DNA from: Emmonsiellopsis sp. PD_33
Lineage: Eukaryota > Ascomycota > Eurotiomycetes > Onygenales > Ajellomycetaceae
Assembly (NCBI GenBank): GCA_032988165.1
Contig: JANTQF010000121.1
Span: forward strand, 36,805 to 100,804
Direction of reading: 5' to 3'
DNA length: 64,000 bases
The position numbers and the translations under genes are program-made. Below, in pieces: positions 1 to 11,954 of the stretch; position 1 is the stretch's first letter, and every line of letters starts with the position of its first letter. Below the pieces are notes generated by a model, which was not told the origin of the DNA, made no database searches, and was given only the letters and a program-made list of their open reading frames with translations.

Positions 1-442
1 CTCATGAGATATCAATATGAACTGTTAGAACTTTAGGGCCTTTCACTGATATATCATCTAGTGGAGCTGAGCTGAGTAAATTATATTTTGAATTTTAGAA
101 GAGTTTACTGTATGTACAGGTTGTATTTAGAAGAATCTACTATATATATAAATCATATTTAGAGGGTAAATATAATGAGGATCTCTAAGAAGAAATCAAG
201 TGAGTAATTATAAAATGTAACAGGTGCACTCTGATAAGCAGATTATGCAAGCTATACACTAGAATCAAAATTATAATTACTAGAGAAAGAAAGGAAAAAG
301 GAAAAGGAATCATAAGATTATGTGATATAAATAGAAGGAAATTATGTGAGGTCAGAGCAGATAAATGTTCATATGAAGGCCTAATTGGAGGCATCTAATT
401 AGGCAGTTAGAGATTGGGTGAAGTTCAGGTAAGCTATAAATA
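1..442. other. AT-rich, CpG-poor DNA without a recognisable gene
   Basis: This is the left edge of a long AT-rich isochore. Stops occur in all frames and I see no coding signal. It ends at the TA that flanks the small inverted-repeat element starting at 443. Confidence 0.6.
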
Positions 443-810
443 TGAAGGGTGCTTCCAAAAGTATTATACCACTAAGCTGCTAAATATACCACTAGGAACA
501 GATCTGAATAGTATTACAGACATAAAAGTTATACTACTTATATAACTATTCTTTGTGGATATATAGATCTTCCTCATAACTCAGTGTGCTCTTTTAAATA
601 GTATACACATTTAGACTATCTTCTAATTATAATATTAGAGTCCTTCTTCCTCTTTTAGAAGAGCTGAGTACAGTGATTTGAGAGGATTACCATTATGTAT
701 TTAACTAATGAATGGATAAATAAATAATGAGGTGTATAAATACAGCTAAAAACCTGTGATATTATCTAGTGGTTTTCTTAGTGGCGCAATACTTTTGGAA
801 GCGCCCTCTA
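443..810. mobile_element. Tc1/mariner-type MITE, 368 bp, TA target duplication
   Basis: The two ends are inverted repeats of about 33 bp: the left end carries GTGCTTCCAAAAGTATTATA and the right end, reverse-complemented, carries GCGCTTCCAAAAGTATTGCG. A TA dinucleotide lies directly outside both ends (441-442 and 811-812), the duplication expected for Tc1/mariner/Pogo elements. Left-right differences are mostly transitions. The right arm still keeps CpG (GGCGCAATA, GCGCCC) while the left has lost it. No coding capacity remains inside, so this is a non-autonomous copy. The superfamily assignment rests only on the TA and the end structure. Confidence 0.7.
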
Positions 811-837
811 TATAGGGTATAAGAATGTAGCCCTTCA

Positions 838-1290
838 CAATACTCTAGTAAATATATTAGAGAGTAAATTATAATAGAGGCTAATTACCACATCATCCTG
901 CTACCATTCTATATGTTAGAGTAATAATATAATAGTAAATCTCAATTTAATAATATTCTTATTATTCTCTAAAATATAATATTAATATTTTATTAACAAT
1001 TCATCTGATATAATACTCTAGTAAATATATTAAAGATGTAATTGGGAAAACTTGAGATGAAAACATTGTGTAGAATAAGGTTGTCTTGCTATGGTTCCTA
1101 GGCCACCCATGGGCATTTATACCTCAGGGCCTGACTAAGCTAACTGTGTGACTAAGCACCCTGGCTACTCCATGGCATGGAGCATAGGCGCGTAACAAAA
1201 GAGTAAATTATAATGAAGGTTAATTACCTCATTATCCTACTATCATTCTATATGTTAGAGCTATGATATAACTATAGAGTATTGAATTTA
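838..1290. repeat. Imperfect direct repeats around a GC-richer island
   Basis: The string beginning AATACTCTAGTAAATATATT occurs at about 838 and again at about 1012. A second block (GAGTAAATTATAAT...CATTCTATATGTTAGAG) occurs at about 862-925 and 1201-1261. Between them, about 1085-1195 is clearly less AT-rich than its surroundings (GGCCACCCATGGGC, GGCGCG). The pattern suggests a nested insertion inside an older duplicated sequence. I cannot name the inserted element. Confidence 0.4.
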
Positions 1291-1299
1291 CTGTGTATA

Positions 1300-2525
1300 T
1301 ATCATCCTTAGGATAGAACTTTAATATTTCATTATATTTTTATTTTTAGAATAAGGAAATAATTAAAAACAACATCTATTTATTATATTATCCCTATCTA
1401 TATATCTAGAAAAAAAAAAGAAAAAATAAACCTATAATTCATTTTGAAAAATCTAGAAAAAATCACATTTATTTTTCTTCATCTTCATACTTTCCATTCT
1501 ATCTACCTTCTCTAATTTCATAGCTATCTCTAATTCTTCATTAATGATCACACCACCAGAGTTTGGTAGTCTAACAATTAAAGAGTGTTATCTATGATAT
1601 TTCCTAGATTAAAAAACAGACTCTAGCATAGTAACTAAGAGTAAAGAATTATATATCATCTCTACATGAACATCTAAGAAACTTTTTATTAGGATTATAA
1701 ATATAGAGGAGTGTAAGCATCATTTTGAGCTTAGAGATAGTATTTTCCCAGAAGTAAATAACTTCTACTTTTACTATATAAATAAGATATAAATTAGTAA
1801 TAAGTTATTTATATTAGATTTATCATACATACATTCTAAATAGAAGAGGGCAACTTGAACTTTATTATTATTAATTTATACTCTAAGATATTCATTGCAT
1901 TTCTGATCTCCCTAAGGTGTTTCTTCATATTCTAATTTATAATTTATTAGCTAGATTAAAATAATAATTTAAGGAATTCATTTATCTTCATCAGTAAAAA
2001 AGTTATAGATAACTATTTGAGTATGATCTCTCTAACTTTCCTACTTTACTTAAGTTTAAAGATCATCACATTAAATATAATAATTTTTTCAGCTTTTATC
2101 TTTATTAGCTCTAAATTTACTTCTCATCCACTAATAACTACCTACACATTTTTTTTCTTTTTTACTTTACTTTTCTCTACAATTAACTCTACCAACTCTA
2201 GCTTAATTTTCTCTATCTTATTTAGTAAACTTATTCAATGCATGTTCTTAACAGTATTATTTATAATATTCATATAGAAGATATGTATAATATATATAAC
2301 TATAATACTCTTTAATAGTACTTCTAGAACTTCCTGGCAGAATTTCTTATTTTATACACAATTAGAATAAGAGTTTCTCAATCTAATGATATAATTATAG
2401 GGTCTCTCCAAGTTCTTTAGATACATATATTTCAAAATGTAATAATAATAGATGATATTCTTTTTATCATTATTTATAGTAGCTAGTTTCCCATCCTCTA
2501 AATTCTTTTTTAATCTGATCTTGCA
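1300..2525. other. AT-rich DNA, no supported gene
   Basis: The longest open frame here (2017-2277, plus) is low-complexity Leu/Ile/Phe/Ser. It is best read as the antisense of a decayed Lys/Glu-rich frame. No family is recognisable. Confidence 0.5.
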
Positions 2526-2529
2526 TGCA

Positions 2530-2790
2530 GGTGTTCCACTTAAAGCTGCCACTAAGATAGAATGGGATGGAATAGGAAACTATTTCTATATATTTATTCT
2601 ATAGATATTAATTCTGTTCTATCTCATATCAAAATGTGTACTCCTATATCTCATTCTATAATCAAATTAAAATCCTATGTCCTGTTTTGTTGCATGAATG
2701 GTTCTCCCATGTTCTATCCTATCTTATCTCATAAATAGATGGGATGAAATAGGATGGAAAGGGAAATCCCAGGTATAATAATAAATTATA
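2530..2790. repeat. GGGATGG-rich inverted-repeat MITE-like element, copy 1
   Basis: The segment is built from short GATGGGATGGAAT/CATCTCAT-type motifs in both orientations. A related segment lies at 24690-24950 in the opposite orientation. Both adjoin the same short sequence (AAAGCTGCCACTAAGAT here; its reverse complement AGTAGCAGCTTTAG at about 24925). The shared flank means that it belongs to the element, or that both copies sit in the same older repeat. No coding capacity. Confidence 0.45.
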
Positions 2791-2954
2791 TATAGTTAGA
2801 AATCATTATGAAAAATTTCATATAGATTATTATTATTTCTCATTACATTTTTTCTACTATATTAATTTTCCACTTATTATAGTAATGAGTTAATACTTAC
2901 TCTATATCATTATATTATTCCTACTATATATCTACTCCTCAGTATTCAGAGCTG

Positions 2955-4075
2955 CTACAGACTTTTGAGCCACTCTTCATACTCCTCAATTACATGCTCC
3001 TTAGGCTTGTCAATTACAGACTCTAAAACCTCACACTTTCTGACCTTATACAGCACATTCTTCTCTACCACAGACTTCATAACCCCATATTCCTTTAATA
3101 TAGACCCCTTAATTATAGACTTCATCACACAGTCTTTCTCCTCATTCTTTAGAATTAAGATCAGATCTGCTAGATCAAGCTTCATATCTCTATCTTCATC
3201 TTTTTTACTTATAGTATTCTTTTCCTCCTTATTATCAACCCAGTCCTCATTATTTAATGTATCCATATTAAAGTCATTCAATCTATATCCTGCTACCTAC
3301 ATCTTCATGTCATAGTCTTTAGTCTTTACTTCTTACTTCTTATTTTCTCCTACAGCTACCTCCAGCTTCATACCTTTAAAGTATGAATAGCTCACCCCTC
3401 TTAAAATTAATAGAACAAGCTGTATATCATCAACTTGAAGGGTCTTCTTCTAGTGATAGGTTAGATAGAGATTCACATCTAAAGTATTATCAGCATTATA
3501 TCATTAATAGATTATTATATTATCTTATTACCTACATTTAAAGAGCATTACTAGTATCTCCTTACTAATGAGACACAGATAATTAATGGCCTTAGCCTGA
3601 ATATAGTATCTATCATCCAGATTTTTCCTACTCATTTTGGGCAAATTCTGAATTATCTTTCTCACAAGCTAATTAAATAGCTTTATTCTTAAAACTAGGT
3701 GCATACTTATCTGCTAAAATATAATCTCCTTCTCTTCAATTAATCTAATTATTAGTAAATCATTAATATTATTCTAAATAGTATCTTACCTAATAGACCA
3801 GTTAATAACTGTAGCTCAGACTTAATATCAGTATAGTTCTTAGCTCTATACTTACTATCTACTTCAAGTCATACCTTTCAATTATTAGCTTACTTCTTGT
3901 GATCCTCATGATACTTCTTCACTGTGAAGGCCTCATTATGTTTCTTGTGGATCCTAGAAGAGCACTTATAATTAATTAGATAGTAGCTGAAAATAAACCT
4001 ACATATTAGTTCATACATCAGTTTCTAGGGGAAGAAGGCTGGGGACACATACCTAGACATACTATTAGATAGAGG
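2955..4075 (-). pseudogene. Decayed unidentified protein-coding repeat
   Basis: Reading the minus strand from about 4065, a frame opens with MSRYVSPAFFP and continues, with many TAG/TAA/TGA interruptions, into charged sequence (SSRIHKKHNEAFTVKKYHED). The last 108 codons (3281-2955) are open and rich in Glu, Asp and Lys. Most stops fall where Gln, Arg or Trp would be natural, as in RIP-type decay. I do not recognise the family. The length and position among transposon remnants suggest a mobile-element gene. Confidence 0.35.
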
Positions 4076-4369
4076 TAGTTAAGATGAGGGGGGAGTTAGA
4101 GATAGAGATTTTAAAGATTATAAAAGAGAAGAGAAGAGGAGAGAAAAATGAGAAGGAGAAGAGGAGGAAAAGAGGAATAAATATGATATATTACTAGTTA
4201 TAATTAAAATAATTTTCATTTTAGATGTTGTTAGAGGGAATAATTCAAACCTATTACCTAGATCTATTACTATATAAATATATTCTATAATTATTCTTAT
4301 TAATTTCAGTATATCATCATTCTAACATTCATCACACCATACAAGAGATATTAACATTTAGAGTTATCA

Positions 4370-5175
4370 TAGAACATATGATGTCCAGCCCCTAATCACT
4401 AATGAAGGAATATTTATAATATCTCAAGATTAAGTGTATTAGGAAGATCAGACATATAAAGACTGATAATAAGATTATTATAGAGAAAGTCTAAGAAGCT
4501 AATTATAAGACACACTTTAATGCAGTAAAGTATCTATGAGGATCAGTTAAATGATAATAAGCTTTTATAATAGTTCTAATAGTAAAGATACTAATACTAA
4601 GCACAGGAAAATAGCATTACTAGCTGATTGATCTACTATAAAGAAGATAGAGACTAAGTGTGTTGTTTAGAAGCATTTTAATCAAGAAAAGTCCTTAGAA
4701 TATTATTAGGCCTAAATTGTGAAGAAGTGTGCACTTGAGGAGGAGATAGAAGAAGAGGAGATTATACAGTAACTATATGCATTATAATTTAGAATTAGTT
4801 CTAAAAAGAGAAAAGTTAATTACTTCAACTTATAATTATAATTATTAATTAATATTAACTATTAATAGATTAATACTCTCTCTTCCTTCAATGATAAGAT
4901 CATCAATATGGTCCTCTAACATTTCTGTGCCTGGGCACAGGTGTTATTAGCCTCCCATGATATGAAGATTCTCAAGCATGAAAAAGTAATGCTTATAGCT
5001 ACTGATGCTAGTGAGGAAGTAGCTGCAAAGAAATTAGATGAGTTCTGGAAGACTTTAAATAAGAAAGATAGAAAGCTATTGGAAGTAATTTCTTGGCTGG
5101 AAGAGGTATTAGAGAGTGATTTTAAGGTAGAGGGAGAGGTATTGAGTAATGAGGATGAAAAGTTAGAGTGAAAGG
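4370..5175 (+). pseudogene. Decayed unidentified ORF with a charged C-terminal segment
   Basis: A 76-codon frame at 4941-5171 (motifs ATDASEEVAAKKLDEFW, KKDRKLLEVISWLEEVLESD) has the composition of a genuine amphipathic protein, unlike the random frames around it. Upstream to about 4370 the same strand gives Lys-rich fragments broken by stops. No start, domain or family is evident. It is probably the tail of a mobile-element gene damaged by the same C-to-T decay as its neighbours. Confidence 0.3.
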
Positions 5176-5639
5176 ATTATTTAAAGTAGGATGATATAGA
5201 GTTTTTATGTGAAATGAGAGCTTATAAAGTCTATTCAATAAAAATTAGTATTAAATAGGAAAAGTTTGATATAAAATGGAGTTTATTTACATTCTAAGAA
5301 TTTCAGTAATAAGATTTGGTAATAAGCCTCTCATGGATTTTTACTGATAATATTATAATTATAATCTTCATTAATTAGTTAATATCCTGAATCATTGAGA
5401 AGTGCAAAAGCTATATCTATATGATTTGATGTCCCTATACTAGGGTAGCATCTTCCTAATTTAAAGAGAATTATAATTATTGATTTATAATATTTTTTCT
5501 ATTAGCTGTGAAAGCATTGCCAATTTATTAACTAGATATTAGATTAAATTTTTAGTAGTATAGATATTTTTAGTAATATCTGCATTTCTCAGCTGTCTTT
5601 CTTTCTGCCTTCCCACTGTTGATATGCATGATGTATGCA

Positions 5640-6015
5640 TAGTCTACTACTAAATCTATATATATTTTCCTAGGCATATAGCCATGCTGCATGTGGTGCA
5701 TGTATAGTTGATAATTAATTATATATATATTTTTCTTTGTAGGTATATAGCTGTGCCACATCTACTACTCCTAGCATGAGTAGTGCATGCATAGTTAGTA
5801 ACTAATTATATATATATTTTTCTCTGCAGGCATATAGCTGTGCCATGTCTACCACTCCTGGCATGAATGGTGCATATATAGTTAACAATTAATTATATAT
5901 ATATTTTTCCCTGCAGACATATAGCTGTGCTGCACCTATGACTTCTAGTATGAATGATATGCATATAGTTGATAATTAAATATATATATATTTTCTTTAT
6001 AGACATATAGTGTCA
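5640..6015. repeat. Minisatellite, about 87-bp unit, four to five copies
   Basis: The unit contains AATTATATATATATTTTTC, then CTGCAGGCATATAGCTGTGCCA, then a CTACTCCTGGCATGAATGGTGCATATATAG-type stretch. The CATATAG anchor recurs at about 5675, 5744, 5831, 5918 and 6004, a spacing of 86-88 bp after a shorter first unit. Every copy carries an alternating TA run. It ends about 510 bp before the large hAT element. Confidence 0.8.
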
Positions 6016-6520
6016 TCATATCTATCATATTAATATATATATTTCATACCTTCTTTCTTCTCCTCCTACTCAGCTATGATTCATTGCCAGAGCTTTCATC
6101 AAACTTGAAAAAAGATACAATGAATTTACTGTGTAATAGTCTTGATACAAGCTATCTTCTAGGATCTTCTCCATGGAATGCATTAGATGCATTTTCACCA
6201 TATATTACTCATTAGATTATTATTATAAGAGAACTATTACACTATCTCATTATCTATAAGAGAATATTATTTCTATGCATGAAGAAGTATCTCCTACAGA
6301 TAATTTAACCTACATTTTATGATATAAAACATATAATTTCAGTTTATCTATTACATAGTCTTACATATAATTATATTGCATGTGCAACTTTTCATCTATT
6401 TTTAAAGATGTAATCTCCTCTGATTTATGTATGACACTCTGTCTATCTTTTACATAAAAAAATTTAGTTGGTATATAATAATCAGACAGCTTTATTTGAT
6501 AATCAAAATGTATGAAATCT

Positions 6521-6528
6521 ATCTTAAA
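6521..6528. repeat. Left 8-bp target-site duplication of the large hAT element
   Basis: ATCTTAAA directly precedes the left terminal repeat and matches 19043-19050 exactly. Eight bp is the hallmark duplication length of the hAT superfamily. Confidence 0.85.
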
Positions 6529-6550
6529 TAGAGTGCAGATAAGTCTGAGT
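6529..6550 (+). repeat. Left terminal inverted repeat of the large hAT element
   Basis: It begins TAGAGTGCAGAT, fitting the hAT end pattern (T/C-A-G-N-G). It pairs with 19021-19042 at 20 of 22 positions. TGAGTTGAG-like subterminal motifs follow to about 6730. Confidence 0.85.
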
Positions 6551-6821
6551 TGAGTTGATTATATATACTTTTAAGTTGAATTATTTGTAAATCTATAACC
6601 TTTCAAGCTGAGTCTAAGCTAAATATATATTCAACTCAACTCAATCTGAGTTGTCAATGAGAACTCTTGAGCTGAATATTTATTAAATAACATCCAGAAT
6701 CAATTCAAATAATTTCAAGTTAACTTGAGTTAGTATATAGGGATTATTTTCATTATGTTCTAACTAGTAATCATCCTATCAAACATTCATATTAAAATTT
6801 AAAAATCCCAACATCAATAAT

Positions 6822-9800
6822 CAATCTTCCTTTTTCTTCTGAAAATACCCTTCTGTACCTCATGGTGCCTTAGGCTTTCTATCTCTTCCTCTCCTCCCTT
6901 TTTTCATAGATGGCTCCTCATTCTCATTATTGTCCTCCTCTCTCTTACACTTCTTACTAGTCTCTTGATCCCCACCATTCCCCTGCCCCTTAACTGCTAG
7001 AAAGACCTCAGCATCATTGTGTAAGATATCAACTATTTCATCAATCACTAAATTTAAACCTACTTCACCACCTTCCATACTCTTATTGATTTGAGCATCT
7101 AAATCTCCTCCACTAATCATACTATCTATCACACTATCTGTAATGTGCTTCATCTCAAATGTAAGTTATCATTTGTGCATCACACCCTGCATATTATTAC
7201 CCACAATGTCCTCCATCTCACCACTACATTGTTATCTATAGATTATAACCTTATTATATATAAATTGTGCAGTGTTCTCCATCTCATCTTCTAGTTTTCC
7301 TCTGCACTTCATAGTTTCCATTTCATTCTTCATAACATCCTCCATATTCTCATTAGAAGGTTGTCCCTGGATAACTATTACTATCACAGCACTCTCAGAC
7401 TCACAAGGTTGTTATTCATAGATAACATTTTACTCACACTGTAATTTCTAAGTCTTCTTAGGGGTATCCCTTGATGTGAGTAGCACTAATATCCCATTAA
7501 TTTTCTTGTAGAGCTCTTTCCCCTGCATTAACAAATTAGACATCTCAAGATTTAAAGTAGCTAGGTCCTCTCATTCTAACCAGTCTTTCCTTCATCCCAT
7601 GAGGACATTCAAACAATTAATAGCTCTTTCTGCTAATCTGTTCACCTGGCCTACCTGGCCACCTAACTGCACAGAGATGTCAGAGATTACTTTTCTCACA
7701 AAATTTGCATATTAGTACCATTGAAATGTATGATCAACAGTTAGTACTCATATATAAACATCTCTTTTCTGACCTAGACAATGTGTGTGTGCTATAGTCT
7801 GAAACATCATATTCAAATTATGTAGTAACTTGATCAAAATCATTGCCTGATACTTACTCAGCTGCAGATTAGCACTAAATCCCCCTATGCAATTAGTTAT
7901 AACTAACACTTCAGTTCTCTCTGACTCCTCATTATTAAAGTTATTAATGATTATGTCCTATTCCTCCTACATCATGCCCCCTCTCAACCATGTTGTCTCT
8001 GTGCTAAAATTGGAGCATACCATGGATGCTAGCTATATGGCATTCAGTCTGTGGGTGAATAATACTACCTTTTCCTTGCTAATCTCACACATTTCATATA
8101 ATACTTTTGTTAAATAATGAGTGATAAAAGATATGCACATCAACTTCATATGCCTATCAAAATGAGTTAATAAAACAACATGATGGTAGGCATCAGTCAG
8201 ATAATAATAACATAGAAAGAATAATAGCTCAAAATCTAACTGAAAAGCTAAGTTTTTGAGAGTAACTACTCTTATCTTCTTTAACCCCATATATTTGTGA
8301 AACTCTGAGATTTTTAGAAACAGCAATATAATCTGCAAAGCATGTACTCTTATGCTATCCTGAATGGGGATGTTGGTACTATCATTAAGCATACTCAGTA
8401 TTAATAGTTGTTTTGTATACTTAAGGTGAAATATATAATACTTAAGTTGCTTCTGTGAGCTCATTTAGAGCATCATAGCATTAATGTGTTTTGGGGGAAT
8501 GGCCTCCCCAATCTGCTAACCATCAATCACAATCTATTATGATCTTTAAATTAGTGTTATTTTTAAAAGCTTTGGAATAACAATAGCCACAGTGTTGGGT
8601 TCCATGTGTCTGTTAGTTGAAAGTTACTATATGTAAAGTGAATTAAATAGTTCTAATTTCTCTTCCTCTAATAACACTAATTGAAACTTATTGATAGTTA
8701 GACACTTAAGAAACTCCTCAAGATCTAAATAATGCATCTGGAGGTTAGTTGGATAAAATAAATGCATATAGTCATAGAAATTGTGAGTCTTATTTAACAG
8801 TGGGGTAGCTAATACCACCCAGAGAAAGTTCAGCTCAAGTAGCTTTACTGTGTGTGAAATTCTAGAGGATAAATGATAGAGGCAATGCCCCTCATCAACA
8901 ACCACTCTATACACATAATCTGAGAATTTTGAATAATATGTGATGATATACTTATCATACATAGTTGTCTCTTTAATCAGTAGTAGATCTTCAGTTTCAG
9001 GGGCAGCAGGATAGGAGTCCTTATTATTCACAGATAAAGAGTTGGGTATTGACAACTTATTATTTGTAGACAACAAGAACTTATTATTAATAACCTTTTG
9101 TTCCTTGTGTGTTTCCTTTCATTTTAAATATAAATCTATAGGAAGAGTGTTTGATTTATCATCATCTATTGCAACATCTTGCTCCTTTATCATCTTGGCC
9201 TCAACAAAATACTTCTGGAATGTAAAATATGATATGACAAACACTGTCCAATCAAGGTTAGTGGTCTTGTGCTTGTAGAGCTAAGACTTCTCTGGATGTG
9301 TTAGTGCCTCTATCATTACTACCTCTAAGATGTAATGCAAAGAGAACACTGGATCATTTCTATAGTGAAATGATCCCATAAATCATAAAGATAATGAATG
9401 CTGAAAAAATCTACTATAATTACTCTATTATGATTGAGTAATAACTGACAGGATTATTATAATAGTTAGTCTGATCAGCTCTTTACCATTCAGAACACTA
9501 ACATCCTATACCTTCAAAATGAAAGATAATATGATTAACATCTTTCTGAGACCTATAGTGTCTACTAGGATTTCAGTGTGCAGGGCTAGCTTATCATTTT
9601 GAATCTTTTAAAAACTTTCACTTTCCATCTCAAATATTACTGTCACACCATTAACCTGATGAGAATGCAGCTTTACAGACTATAGTATATTTAGAGTCAA
9701 CACTTGATCTTCCTTCATACTTAACATCATCAATGTATTGATAATCATAGGTGTGTTGCAGCAGGTGTGGGATAGCTCTCTTGTCATTATATGATTAACT

Positions 9801-10942
9801 TTATTATATGCATATAGTGCCTTAACTACTTTCTTATTCATCACACTATTCATTATGATCTTAATGATATTTGACACTTTCTGATCTAGATTTTACAGAG
9901 ATGATAAGCCTTCCATTCAATGATCCTCCTCAGTTATTATGTGCTTGATTGTATATATATATAGTTTGTGCTTTTGATGGTATGTCATCAGTGCAAGTTT
10001 TACTCATGGGTTCATCTTGGGCACATTTTCCTCAGACTTGTTGTCCTCAGATAACAAGTTAATTACCTTAAGAGAATTAATTGCATCATTAACCTCCTCT
10101 TCATTATTAGAGGATAAATCTCAGTTAAAACTGAGATTATCTGCATTGTTTAGAGTCTTGATGGGTCCTTGCACAGAGTTATTTTATTCCTCAGGGAGGA
10201 GCTTATTAACATATATCACTAGCTTAACTGTGTTGTTTTGAACTCATATTTTATTTGATATTACTGGTTGCTTGTTTTGCTTTTATTCTACATGAATATG
10301 AATCTAATAATGCAAAAGTGTATAGGCTCTATGAAAATCCTCCAAGTTTGATAATATAATCTCAGCTTTGATATTCAGCACATAGCAATGGAAGAACTGG
10401 TCTTCATTCTGATTGAGCACATGAAGATAGATATTAATGATTATCAGAAATGCACAGTATTCTATAATATTTATTTTAGTAATGTTGAATAAGTTCTAAA
10501 CTACTTACTAGTTAATTTTTATTGTTGAGGAGACTAAGATCTGTGCAACACCTAGTGTCATGTGAACTGACTTGAAAAACTTTAGCAGAGATGGTGTTAT
10601 AGGGTCTTTCACCCTCTATTTTATTAATTCTGATAGGGTTGTCCAGCTATTCCCACACAGTGTAACATACTCCTCAAATAATAATTGATTTTTTATGAAG
10701 AGTAAATGAAGGATATTTATGTTGGAATAGTTCTTCAAGTAATCAGCTATAAGTCCTTAATCTCTGTAAAATTCAGTGTGTTTAAGTCCAAACTCAAAGT
10801 AGTAAATCCCTTTTAAAAGGAAATCACAGGCCTACTTAATGTCTTTAGCAGTAATTATTGTCTCAGCTTTCTTCTTCCTCAGTGCTCTTTTGCCTGCATT
10901 TCCACTGGGCTGTGTAGTGGATGCCTTCTGAGTTGTTGTCAT
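6822..10942 (-). pseudogene. SNF2-family (SF2) helicase-like gene, transposon cargo, decayed
   Basis: The minus-strand frame opens at 10942 (MTTTQKASTTQPSGNAGKRA) and can be followed, across many stops, to about 6822. SNF2 landmarks appear in order: an LHxHQxxG entry motif near 9690, a damaged Walker A (VDTIGLRKMLIILS, normally GLGKTLT) near 9560, Walker B VVVDEGH near 8890, the motif III region (VVLATPLLN, normally SATP) near 8825, a helicase-C start (VVLFTHRLNA) near 8050, and motif VI QTIAHTHCLGQKRD (normally QAIARTHRLGQ) near 7790. The tail ends in a Lys/Arg-rich stretch (KKGRRGRDRKPKAP). Two open segments of 143 and 149 codons survive. An intact product would be an approximately 1,370-residue DNA-dependent ATPase. 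It lies wholly between the hAT ends and runs opposite to the transposase. Its role, whether in transposition, chromatin access or mere passengership, is unknown. Confidence 0.75.
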
Positions 10943-11954
10943 TTTGAGTGCTGAAATAGAGACTTATTAGATATTAGCTCCTTCAAGAGGTAGGGATAAC
11001 TGACCTATATTAGGAGACTTTAGACCTATGTTAGGAGGCTTCAAATCTGTGTTGGGAGGCTTTAGAGGGTTCATTGTTTAAAACTGGTATTTAAAATAGT
11101 TAGTTGATGTTCATTTCAAGAGGTAGTTCATCAAGAGAGGTTATTATCTATAGATAATAACTGTGTTAAAAATGTAGTTATTCATGGACAACAACATAGA
11201 GATATCTAGTATAAAATGTTATCTATAGATAATAGATGCAGTAAAAATACTATCTTAGTAGTAACATTAATGTCTCTATATATCTGATTCCTGCAGTTTG
11301 TTGAGATTGCAAAGGGTTCTGAGATTAAAGTTGTTGTTTATGTTCAATAAAAATTTACTATTAGTTCAGAGTTGAGTACTTACCTGAAGGGTGGAGTAAA
11401 GAGTGTTGTAGAGGATCAAAAACATAGTGAAGGATACTAGATAGATAGTTTTATTAGTAACTTTATTCATCAGTTAAAATATATGAGAAACTGAGGGATC
11501 AGGGAAGGCTGCTTGCTTTCTTTACTCATGCAATCCTATGGAATCCACTGTCCATAACTAATAGGCATGATGAAGTGAGTTTGCCATACAGTTAAAACTA
11601 ACTTACATAAAGCTTGTTTTGCCAAGTTGTGCTACAACTAGCCCAGTTCTCTGACAGCAAAGTGAGAGAGGGTATTAAATGTGACAGGGCTGTTGAGAAG
11701 GGGAAAGCATATCAACTAATATAAATATAAAGACTTATCTGTTGGAGATGAGCATACAGACATTAGCAACTTAACAGTGAGAATATTGTAGAATGTAAGA
11801 GTAAGAAGGGAAAAAGAGAGATTTTTAACTCTCAAAACTCAGTCTAACTCAATCTAGTATAGTAATATGAACAAGGAACACAGCTAGGCCTAATAAAGTT
11901 AGTTTACTGAGAAGTTTTATGTTCCTCATTCAGAGATAATAAGCTCTGATTGTA

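Noticed and set aside
2017..2277. 86-codon Leu/Ile/Phe/Ser-rich open frame (plus)
   Set aside because: Composition is that of the antisense of a Lys/Glu-rich decayed frame in AT-rich DNA; no domain or credible start.
2965..3315. 116-codon Ser/Phe-rich frame (plus)
   Set aside because: It overlaps the more protein-like charged frame on the minus strand (2955-3281) and is its antisense shadow.
5640..6015. CRISPR-like array
   Set aside because: Fungal DNA; the units are contiguous minisatellite repeats without unique spacers.
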